Of a DNA stretch of 64,000 nucleotides, positions 26,501 to 35,716 are shown one piece after another. A program made the position numbers and the translations under genes. The DNA is from Holacanthus passer (Eukaryota; Chordata; Actinopteri; Pomacanthidae), in the NCBI GenBank assembly GCA_025331565.1, contig JAFREQ010000043.1, positions 1,736,001 through 1,800,000 of the forward strand, given 5' to 3'. The first letter of the stretch is position 1, and every line of letters begins with the position of its first letter. The notes beneath the pieces were generated by a model. It made no database searches. It was not told the origin of the DNA and saw only the letters and a list, made by a program, of their open reading frames with translations.

Positions 26501-27841
26501 AATCATTATGAAATGGGATACACAGACCTGATTGCCATAAATGCATAAAGTCGTGCCCTTAATCAGCTTTTCAAAGTCGTCATCGAACAGCTGCAGGCGA
26601 TTGCGTTTTGTGCCTTCCTGCAGATAAAAATCGAGGACCTTGAGTTCATCGGGGTTCATGTGCTGCCATAAACCATATAGCAGGACTATAGCAAGTCAGC
26701 TGCACCCTGCAAGTCATAAAACAATATCTGTGGTCATTCTGCATTAGATCCCTGTGTTGTGTGTTGCACTGTTTCATTTTTTCCTTGTCTAGGTGTTAGC
26801 AACCAATCCCACTTGGAGGACACAAACATACAGGCATGCTTATAGGTAACTCATATTTACATCCATGCGAACGCAGATGAGCTAACAGACGATGCGTGTG
26901 CACAGGCTGTGTGCAGATGACGGCAGATCAGATGCTTTCATGCCTCACACACACACACACACACGCACAGGTGTCGCTCACATGTCAACATGTATGACTG
27001 AGCTGCACGGCTGAATTCACTCCGTAGCATGACAGATTTGCTTCTAAAGCTGTCTGCTCCATACTGGCGTGTGTGTGTGTGTGTGTGTGCATGAAGCGAT
27101 TTGCTGGTGTTTGTGTGTGATTATGTAACTGTTTCCTCTGTTCCTGTTTTGTTTATGAATGCACAGATATTTTTTTCCCCTCTCCCATACCCTAATTAGA
27201 ATGATTACTTTGGCATGCAGCTCGAAAGAGGGATGAAAAAACACCCCCTCTAAAAAGAAAACCCTCTTTCATCCTTTTCTCTCTCTTTCTAACCATGCCA
27301 GTCTCTCTTTCACTTTATGTATCTCAGTGTACTTTTCTTAGCTGGATTTCAATAATACATCGAGAACATGCATATTTCAGTGGCTTTGTGCAATACACTC
27401 GTGACACACGCTGCACATGTGCAATATAGGAGTGTTCGTGATGCCGCTGCTGATGGGGAAGCCCCCTGAAGGAAGACGTGCAGGGTCTCCCCCTCCTCAC
27501 ATACGTCAGCAGGCTTAATGAGAAGACGACTCCAGCCCCCAGAGACGGAGGCAGGGGCGGATAAATGTATTGAACTAAGATAGATCAGAGGACAGCGTGA
27601 GGAACTGTTCCTCTTTGTTGTTTTTCGTTCATTGCTTTGGAGACGTCCTTGTCGCGTTTCTGTCCTGCAGGTCTCAGGAGATCACATGTCAATCAAACAG
27701 TGCGGGCAGGATGTAGACATGACTTTCCTTGCAGCTTCTGTCAAAGAAGTTTTTTGTAGGTGCTGTGGTTTTCTTTGTGCACTCTTGTGTACTTTGCTGC
27801 ATTACTACTCTGTAATGCAATGAACATTTTCTTATATGTAA
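23520..27841. other. Non-coding stretch
   Basis: AT-rich unique sequence, short GT runs (27069-27089) and pyrimidine-rich patches (about 25200-25330). No gene recognised. Confidence 0.55.
24251..24275 (+). repeat. (TTAAC)n short tandem repeat
   Basis: Four units of TTAAC/CTTAA ending TTAACCAT. Confidence 0.8.
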
Positions 27842-28000
27842 TTAGATAAGATAAGATAAACCTTTATTCGTCCCACAGTGGGGAAATTCACAAGTTACAG
27901 CAGCAAAGGGGATTGAAGCAGTAAAATAGTACAGAAAGCAGTTTAAACAGGCTAAAAAGATGATATTAACAAATGTACAATAGAAATTCACATGAGGCTT
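27842..28000 (-). mobile_element. Retroposon 3' tail, copy 2 (opposite orientation)
   Basis: It starts with AGATAAGATAAGATAAACC and contains TCGTCCCACAGTGGGGAAAT, the reverse complement of the tail at 2640-2700. Similarity to copy 1 extends about 140 bases (CCCCTTTGCTGCTGT, TTTAGCCTGTTT, ATTTGTTAATA on the minus strand) and fades toward 28110. Confidence 0.7.
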
Positions 28001-28317
28001 GCATTGTTGGATTAAATATGAGATCTGAAATATTAAATACTGAAATACAATGAATATAATGAAACTGAGCACAAACATGAAACATCTCATATCGTTCTTT
28101 ACTTGAGGACTCACTTTTCTAAACTACGTCGTGTTTTATGCTTTAAGAATAAGCTCATCCTCATCCCGTAAAATTGAGTCTGTCAATGTGTTTGTCTGAC
28201 AGGATGCTTCAGATTTACAGAGTATTTGAAATGAAAACCCGTCACTTTGTGTGCGCGTCCCTCTTCTTCTCTCTTTCTCTCTGCTTCCCTCTTTCCTCCG
28301 CTGTAGCTCGTAGGATC

Positions 28318-28490
28318 AAGTGATGGTGGCCGACGAGAAGGAGATGAGAAAAGCAGGAAGGAAAGGCTGGATGATGAAAGCGTGGGAGTCAGAGTGGAAG
28401 GGAGGATGGAGGATGATGGGATAGAGGGGGGATGGGGAAGTGGTCTGGAAAGCCAGGAAGTGGAAGGCAGAGAGTGGAGGCTGATGGAGG
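28318..28490 (+). repeat. Purine-rich tract after a strong acceptor-like sequence
   Basis: G/A-rich and preceded by a long pyrimidine run ending CTGTAG at 28306. The + frame from 28307 stays open 63 codons to TGA 28496-28498. Probably low complexity, but a terminal exon cannot be excluded. Confidence 0.6.
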
Positions 28491-28499
28491 ACTATTGAT

Positions 28500-31400
28500 T
28501 ATCTGTGGGAAGCACAAGCGTCCCAGTTGATTTACACTGGTGGCAATACATATGTGCGAATTAATTAAAACCAGTGTAAAGAGAGATGTTTTCTTCCCCT
28601 TATTTGTCTCAATGTGGAATTTGTGACCAGATGTATTCAGTACATATAAATGTTTTGAAATCAAAAGTTAGTTCAGGAGTGACTTTGCTGTTTAAGAGAA
28701 AGAGAAAATCAGATATTCCACCTCCCAACGGCTGAATGTGCCGAGGGTTGGTCTAGAGACACGATTTAGTAAGAGATGCCTTGAGCGAATTCGAGCCAGG
28801 CTTTCAGGCTTTGCACACGCAGCTGAGAGTGGAGTGAAACCGGAGCCAACATTAGCAAAAGCCTCATGGGAGGCATTTTGGGGCCAAGCCTGCGGTAATG
28901 AGGATATGAGCTCCATCTCTGTACATGATGGACAGACAGGGGAGGGGGAGACAGGTGTCAGAGGGGCGTGTGCCGCTGAGCTCCATCTCTCAGCTCGCTT
29001 TCAGCTGAGAATGAGCGGACACACACACACACACACGCACACACACACAAACACACACACACACTGAGCATTTAACTCCTGTAATTACTTCAGCAAGTCT
29101 TCCTGATGGGTACTGCTGTAGATAATGTAATGTCCCTTTCTGCAGACGGATAACAAGAAAGTGTGATTCAGCGCGGCTGGGGGGGCTCAAGCAAACCCCC
29201 GTCTGTATTAGTCACTGCCACGTGAACTAAGATGAAAAGGGAACTATTGCTGCAATAATGCTGCATGACCATCAAGATGCACATCGTCCCTTCAGTTTCG
29301 CCGCTTCAAACGACTCCTTAATTGGCTTTCGGGGGACGCGGCTCCGCTGCCAAGGGTCCTCAAGGAGAACATCAACCCTTTGGCAAATTATTATTTTGAT
29401 CAGCTTAGCCCTGTGCGACGAGAAGGTTGGCAGCGGCCTCACGTCGGCGTGCCCAGCATTGATTCAGTTTGTTCCAGCGTAGCCGATGCTTCAGAGTGAT
29501 CTGTGAACTGCACCGGATCGCTCCAGGGCAACGCTGTTCAATAAAAGACTGAATTACTGGCAGCGTGGTTACAACAAATCTTATTGTAACGTGCTGCATT
29601 AATCAGAGAGCGCTGCTGCCAAAAAGGCTGGTTGACTAAACTTTTCACGTTTTCTAACCCAACTGAGAGTCTGTCATCATAAAGAGTTTTTTGTAAAAAT
29701 GACTCCTGCTTTTGTTTGCGGGGTTTTAATGGATCGGAGAAACTGGCATTTAGAATAAGCAAAGATGGATTTGTGGCTTAAGAAGGCCTGATGTTTCATA
29801 CCTACTCTGATTCAGCAAGGAAGTATTATAAGTCAGTGTGTGTTTTTCTTCAGTTGGCAAGGCAGGTTTCTGATCTGCAGGTGATGATTTGAATCTTTGC
29901 TTTATTTATTTTTTCCATTAAAATCACATTACTGACCCAGTTAAAGACACACTGTACTTACTTGGTATAAATAACTAGACTGAAGAATAAGAGGACTAGA
30001 AACAGATATGAGGACAGCTAGGATCAGGAGTGTGTAGATTATGCTGTAGGTTTCATATCTCCCTGTATGTACACACACAAAGATTAAAGGATTACATCAG
30101 GTTATTGGAAGATGGGCCTGCTGGTCTGCTTGTCCATTATGAGACATGAGCACAACATATTTCAGAGTTCATGCTAAGTCTGTGTTATCCAAAGTGAAAA
30201 CAAACCTTGATTTTATCTTCTGTTTATTGATAAAAATGTTAAATGCAAAACAGCCTTATCCTTAAAAAAGTAGCTCAGACTAACCGACACATTCATCAGA
30301 CGAGTAACCGTGCAGGCTCATATTTCTTCTGTGCAGTGACTTTCAGCTGGAGCCTCTCCTTATTTTCCAGTGGGAACAAAAGCAGCACTGGCAGTTCAAA
30401 ACACTTTTATTGGTTTTCCTGTGTTAGTGCGGAGCGCCAGAGTGAGCGATCCACCAGGAGCACACGGACGACTTCTCTGACTCGCTGCCCAAAACTCCCA
30501 CAAACTCGCTGCTTCTGAATGACGTGCGGCTTTTTCTCTGACCACGTCTGACTGATGGGATTCTCGTCCTATCAGCTGTCAGATCTAAATGAACCCTGAG
30601 GGATTTGATTCCATATGAGTGCTTTTCCTTTATTCTCCCCAATCCTGATGTCAATTACTGTCAAGCTTCTGGCAGGTTCTTCTCATGGTGTCGATGTCAG
30701 CAGGGTTGACCCCCCCCAACACTAAACTCAAACCCAGTATAAACCTCTGTCACCCTGCCTCTCTCTCCCACTTTATCCCACTAAAACACTCTTCATTAAA
30801 TATAGTGTATGTATTTGTGATCGATCACCCGGGTGACATGGGAGTTTAAATTGATTGTCGAATCAAGTTGCCTATAAAGACGTTGACGCGGCACAGAAGC
30901 AGCGGTCGCCTGATTGAAGCTGCTGAACCGTGACGAATATGCTGAGCAAAATGTGAATGATAATGTTGATTGATTGATAGTGCGTGAACAAACAATTTAG
31001 AAAAGCCAATGAAGCTCAAGCTTTAATTTTCATGTTAACTATAACATGAAGGACAAAAAAACAATGACTCAAATACTGGGTGTAATTTTCCATACTGTTT
31101 ATGTATATATTTATACACTAATATGGCATTTAAGATTTATAAATTAATGATGTCAATGGCAGCACAATTATGTTTAAATAGATAAAAAAGAAATGGGGAG
31201 GCTGCACATCTTGTCTTGTCAATATAGCAGCTTGCTAAATTAATATCAAAATGTGTAGTTACATGGGAAGATGGCGCGTTCCAAGATGGCTCCACTTTCA
31301 AGTTGCTCACTGGGCAACACACGCCTAAAAAAAAAAAAAAGTGCTTTTTAGGCTCATGCCGTCCTTTTATGGCTGAGCCAGGTGTGACCTCCTGCTGACC

Positions 31401-31970
31401 CCGGTCACACATCAATCCCACACAGCATCAACTGATCAGCTGTGGAGGGATCATAAACCACTGAAGGGATATTCAGACTGGAGTCCAGTGGCGCCGGAGG
31501 CCGGCTCCCGGAGCGGTCAAACTCCAGAACCAGATCCGACCAACCCAACTTTGATTTGACCTTGATTTAACAGCCTAAATCAGATATTCTAAAACAAATA
31601 TCTTATGGAACTAAAATCACAAAAAAACATTCACTAACATGGCTCTTTAGGATGTTTTACTATTATTGACTTGATAATACAAAGAGTCAGTGTCTGATGC
31701 TTAGAAAATGTTTTCCTCATTTGCATTTTCTTTTTGTGTAAGTGGGCATCAAGTGTTCTGCAATTACAACTGTGGCCACTGCTCAAAATCACTTTGCAGC
31801 CCAGCTTGCAGAATTTTTTTTTTTTTTTGGGTTTTTGGACCCCTGTCTGCAACACACCCTATATCAGCCCCACAGATATCAACTAATAACCCCAGCAGAA
31901 ATATATAAAAACTGAAGCTGCTCCCCTTGTACACACATATATTAGAGATATTATTAGGATTATCACGGAC

Positions 31971-31973
<3 letters not shown>
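28500..31973. other. Non-coding stretch
   Basis: One CA repeat (listed) and unique sequence. A slightly CpG-richer part at 29300-29550 has no recognised gene. Confidence 0.55.
29019..29064 (+). repeat. (CA)n compound microsatellite
   Basis: CA runs with one CG and one AA interruption. Confidence 0.9.
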
Positions 31974-32001
<28 letters not shown>

Positions 32002-32017
32002 GGTAATAATGATGATG
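31974..32017 (+). repeat. (AAT)n microsatellite
   Basis: Nine near-perfect AAT units, then GGTAATAATGATGATG. It lies about 80 bases upstream of the CpG-rich promoter block. Confidence 0.95.
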
Positions 32018-32079
32018 AGTGGTTCCTTGTGTGTCAGTGTTACACCCACTGAAGGCACAGGCTGATTCACACCACTTCC

Positions 32080-32340
32080 ATTACCCACACTGAGTAGTGA
32101 TGCGCGCGCGCTCAGCTCGCCTCTCCGAGGCTTTTTTTTTTTGCGCGCATGTGTGTGTATGTGTCTCCCACTCTACGTCCCCTGAAGCCGGGCATCACGT
32201 CACGTGTCAGGGCTCCCGGGTGCTGGTCCAAGTTTTTTCTTTTTTTTTCTTCTCCTTCCCTTCATTCCTCCGTGTCAGATCGTCCGCGGAGCTCCGAGCA
32301 GCCTCCGGCTCCTGCGCGCATCTCTCTCTCTCTGCGTAAC
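32080..32340 (+). promoter_or_regulatory. CpG-rich promoter-like block upstream of the Cav3 gene
   Basis: CpG density rises sharply against the AT-rich flanks, starting with a GCGCGCGCGC run at about 32102 and continuing through the GC-rich stretch at 32160-32345. An E-box CACGTG lies at 32201-32206. It overlaps TCACGTCA at 32196-32203, a one-mismatch cAMP-response element. No convincing TATA box is seen, which fits a CpG-type promoter. The location 1.4 kb upstream of the coding exon, ahead of a donor-terminated leader, is the main argument. Confidence 0.5.
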
Positions 32341-32666
32341 CGACTCCCCGGCGAGGACGCACGGACGCACGGACGCACGGAGGGAGGGGGGGACGGATGC
32401 ACGGATGGATGGACGCACGGACGTGGATGGATGTTCCCAAATGAAGCCCGCTCCGAGTGATTATTGTTTGGTTACTTCCAGTGATTTTCGACCTCTCGGA
32501 TTACCTCTGATCTGCGAGAAGGAAGAGAAGTGAGGAGGGTTGTTTTTTTGTTTGTTTGTTTTTTTTGGAGAGAGAAGCTCCGGGTGGCTGAGAAAGGCTG
32601 GGTGCGCAAGAACCACGGAAAGTCACGGATCATGCTTATGGGAACTTCCGATTCCGTCTCCATAAG
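32150..32666 (+). other. Probable non-coding first exon (5' UTR) of the Cav3 gene
   Basis: This GC- and CpG-rich stretch lies just downstream of the promoter-like block and ends in ATAAG|GTATTT, a moderate donor (GT at 32667-32668; T instead of G at +5). Joining it to the acceptor at 33766 puts the Cav3 start codon 24 bases into the next exon. It holds several upstream ATGs, for example at 32632 and within the 32.4 kb minisatellite, so the leader could be translationally restrictive. The start of the exon cannot be read from sequence and 32150 is only nominal. A transcript read would settle it. Confidence 0.45.
32354..32432 (+). repeat. GC-rich 8-bp minisatellite (ACGGACGC and variants) in the predicted 5' UTR
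   Basis: Units of ACGGACGC repeat at first almost perfectly, then a G-run interrupts, then the units drift to GGAT/GGATGG-type variants. The drift creates several ATGs. If this part is transcribed, the array lies in the leader of the Cav3 mRNA, where length changes could alter structure or upstream translation. Confidence 0.8.
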
Positions 32667-33766
32667 GTATTTGAAAAGATTAAAGTTGTTCTTGTTTGCC
32701 AGTAATATTCCCCTTGTGCATCATTGAATCCACTTTTTAATGACTAAAAAAAGCAGGTGATTTGCGCACAGGCTCTTTTTTATTCCCTTTGGCACAAGTA
32801 CTTTTCTATCCTGATGCCAGCATGTTGCACATTTTCCCCTCACGAGATGCGCTTTTTCCTCTCAGAGAGCGAAAAAAAAAAATTGGTCAACAAAGCCCAT
32901 TAAAAAAAGCCAACCCTTAAAAGAGAAAAGTCTGTTATCTGGATCATGATGACTAATGTTTTGCCCTCGATGTTATTCCACTTATTATGATAATAATCAA
33001 GATTAGTGTGGCATTTATTGTTTTCCTATCTCTTCTTTTTGCGCATTCCCTGCCCACCATTGCGTGGTGTGGGCTAAAAAACCTCCAGTAGACCAGAGAC
33101 AGAGCTGAGTCCATCTGTTCAATCACATAGCAACAGGAAGAGAGAGGAGACCGAGTAAGAAAAAAACCCCACTCTATTCTCATAATATCATATTATAATA
33201 CTGAGGCACTTACAGAGTTTATTACCTTATTATCATGGGCTCATTTTTTTGTGTTTCTAACTACATGGAGTCACTAACAGCAAAAAATAGTCCATCTGAG
33301 TTTATTGTGATCGTTTCTCTTCTATCATATTCACACAGTATTTTTGGATCCTCTGTTTTGTGTGATAATTTTTTTTATTTTCCATCATAGTGATTATTTA
33401 AGTGTGAGAGAGAGAAAGAGGAAGTGTTTGAACTGACAAAGGGCTTTGTGATATAAATGCTGGTGGAAAGCCTCGAGCGCTGCCAGGTTAGTAAACGAAT
33501 ATTGAGAATCTGCCTGGATTGATTGGAAGCTTTTGTGGCCGAGGGATTGGAGGAGGAGTGTTTATTTGGCTCATTGTGTGATTTGTCTCCAGTTTGCTAA
33601 GTTGATCCCTCTCCTTTGCCCTCTTCTTCCTCTGTCACTGTTTCCCCTGCATCTTTGCAAATGTTCTCTCCTCCGCGGTCCCTCCGTCTCTGCCTCTCTC
33701 CTCCATCTTTCCACCCCTCCCTCTTCCCACCTCTCGCTAACCTCTCTCCCTCTGACCTCCCTTCAG
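32667..33766 (+). other. Predicted first intron (U2 type) of the Cav3 gene
   Basis: About 1.1 kb between the moderate donor at 32667 and a strong acceptor. The acceptor is preceded by roughly 165 bases of almost pure pyrimidine (33600-33764) ending CCCTTCAG. The interior is AT-rich, with A- and T-runs and no gene-like frame. Several ORFs read inside it are low-complexity pyrimidine frames. Confidence 0.5.
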
Positions 33767-34249
33767 AGTGGCTCTGCCTGATGCTCTATCATGACTGATG
33801 GCGAGGGGAGAGCGCGCTTTCAGTACGCAGAGTGCCCGGAGGGGCAGGAGCAGGAGGAGGTGCAGGAGGAGGTGAGGCTCGCTGTACCGATGCCCTACAG
33901 GAAGGACGCCCCGGGTCACGATGCTGACCCCGGAGGAGGCCGCGATGAGGAGGAAGAGGAGGAGGAGGAGGAGGAGGAGGTGGAGAGGAAGAGGAGGAGC
34001 AGTAGCGCTCGGAGCGAAGGAGGAGAATGGAGTCCTGAGGTTCAGGAGCATGAGGAGCAGGAACCGGAGCTGGAAGTGGAACGTTGGACCAACGCTGGGA
34101 GTTCGCATCACGGCTCCTATCCGCGATCCGGACTGTGTCTCCGAGGAGGAGGAGCAGCAGCCATACCCGGCCCTGGCCCCCTTGGCCTTCTTCTGCTTAA
34201 AGCAAACAACGAGGCCTCGCAACTGGTGTCTTCGCGTCGTCTGTAACCC
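33767..34249 (+). CDS. cacna1h: First coding exon of a T-type (Cav3) voltage-gated calcium channel alpha-1 subunit, coding from 33791
   Basis: This exon encodes the cytoplasmic N-terminus and the lead-in to S1 of domain I of a low-voltage-activated calcium channel, the pore protein of T-type currents in the plasma membrane. The frame at 34137-34249 reads VSEEEEQQPYPALAPLAFF and then CLKQTTRPRNWCLRVVCNP, the Cav3 signature just before the WFE that starts S1. A pyrimidine-rich acceptor ends at 33766. The ATG at 33791 (A at -3) opens MTDGEG and an acidic stretch with poly-Glu from a (GAG)n run, like other Cav3 N-termini. The MT-D/E-G start, a later E-V-R stretch and the core residues favour cacna1h over cacna1g or cacna1i, but the paralogue is inferred. 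Oddity: the 33791 frame (open to a stop at 34244) and the Cav3-core frame (open from 33876) differ by one base. The family and the exon end are secure; the frame continuity is not. Confidence 0.85.
33781..33798 (+). other. Upstream start codon overlapping the Cav3 start (five-codon uORF)
   Basis: An ATG at 33781 opens M-L-Y-H-D and stops at TGA 33796-33798. The main ATG is at 33791, in another frame, so a ribosome that starts at 33781 would terminate seven bases past the main start. Both ATGs lie in the same predicted exon, so every mRNA using the 33766 acceptor carries both. Whether it is used is unknown. Confidence 0.6.
33952..33987 (+). repeat. (GAG)n trinucleotide run coding poly-Glu
   Basis: An almost uninterrupted GAG/GAA run in the Cav3 exon gives a poly-glutamate stretch in the frame of the start codon and poly-arginine (AGG) in the Cav3-core frame. 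Glutamate suits the acidic channel N-terminus. It is a natural hot spot for repeat-length change. Triplet slippage alone would not change the frame, but a miscounted base would. Confidence 0.85.
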
Positions 34250-34258
34250 ATATCCTTT
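34250..34258 (+). other. U12-type AT-AC intron 5' splice site
   Basis: The bases directly after the Cav3 exon are ATATCCTTT, a full match to the minor-spliceosome AT-AC donor consensus. The cut falls after CC of the proline codon of V-C-N-P, exactly where the family protein continues with Trp-Phe-Glu. Reading through the site instead gives Y-P-F-T-C, which no Cav3 channel has. Minor introns at conserved places are established for voltage-gated sodium and calcium channel genes. A GTAAGA at 34288 could act as a U2 donor, but would add residues foreign to the family. Confidence 0.85.
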
Positions 34259-35716
34259 CACATGCTGGAATCCTAACTGTCGCCTGGTAAGACCAAATAT
34301 GTCCTCGCTCCTGTCTGTGTGAGTATTGCCAAGCTTACTTAATTAAAAGGTATTTGATTAATGTACTTTTCAGTGCAAAACACACGTCAACACACAATGA
34401 TGCCGTTGGCTGCTGCAGCTTTATGCTAACCATGAACACGTAGCAAATTACTTGCTCCCATGAGACTAAACAAACAGCAGTAGCTGGCTCCACACCGGTG
34501 AATCCTGACAGGTCATTTGTCCAAACCACTGGGGTTAAACCTCCATTGTTTGTGCATATGAGATGACTAATGAAGTGCGTGGCTGCACACATCAGACGAA
34601 CTGGTCTCGCTGTAGTCGCCTTGAGTTCGTCTTCATTGGGAAAATAGTTGATGTTACTTGTACTGAGTTTCTCTCTTGGGCTGACAAGAGATTTGGATGG
34701 TTTATAGTTTGATCTTGTGACCTGGTCTTTTCTATGTGGCTAAAAGATGGTTTCAGTCACCAGATCCAGAGAGTTGGTCATTCACAAGGTTAAGGAGGCA
34801 GTGTCACCTCAATAGGGGCCACTAACTAAAGTATGTTCAGATACACAATGAAGCAAATTTGTGCAAACTTGACCACTTCTGTGTTTTTAGACTGTGGCCA
34901 CCTCCAGCCGAAGACAAATATTCCAAGTGTACATTTTCTGTACAAACATTTGTACAGCACATGTTTGCATTGAGGCGTCGTCATCGTTAATGCAAGTGAG
35001 AGAGCAAAGTGAGAGAGCTCTTTGTCCATAATGGCGTTTTCAGAGTCTATAGGGAGTCCCAACACAGGGAGTGGTAACATCCTTCCACTGATTATGTATG
35101 CATTAAAATTTACTTTCGTCCTCGTTTTATCTTCTTACTTTATCTTGAGTGTAGATTTGAAGTGCTGGGTAACATTCGCCGGAGTTGTTTTCGGATCATT
35201 TCTGCTCCCTGCCCTGTACGTTTGAGGCTACACATCATCCATCATTTGTCACTGCACAGGTTAAACACTGTCTTTGAGGTTACAGTATCCCTCTGCTAAT
35301 ATTTCCTGGCAGCCATTTTGTGCTAAAAATCATTCATTTTAATTCGACTGGAGGATGCCAAATAGTCCAATTGAAATCAGTTTTTAGCTGCTCATGTCTG
35401 TTTTGGTATCTATTATTACCCCTCAGCTGAACATCCTGCCTGGTTAATTTTCATCTGTGGGTTGTTTTAACATACTGGAGCGCAGACAAAAAAAGAACAT
35501 AATGTGCATCCAAATCCAAGCACTATGAAAAGAACTTGAAGATGAACCACTGCAATGTTTTTTTTTTTCATTCCTGATGCGGGGAAGTGGGTGGTGTAAA
35601 AACAATATCAGGACCAGAGTCATATTTATTTGCTAAGTACATTACCTGTGTACCTGGAATCTCATCTGCAAGATACTGAGAGAATAGAAATACAAGCAGA
35701 ATTATAACATGCAAAC

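Noticed and set aside
28307..28498. Possible terminal exon after a strong acceptor
   Set aside because: The frame is an acidic/basic low-complexity reading of a purine tract; no similarity or poly(A) signal was seen nearby. Noted under the repeat entry.
34288..34293. GTAAGA as the donor ending the Cav3 exon
   Set aside because: Using it would add residues after V-C-N-P that do not occur in the Cav3 family; the AT-AC donor at 34250 fits the protein exactly.
33921..34322. ORF from ATG 33921 as the complete channel N-terminus
   Set aside because: It begins with a poly-Arg reading of the GAG repeat, unlike the acidic N-termini of the family. Kept only as an alternative explanation of the frame break.
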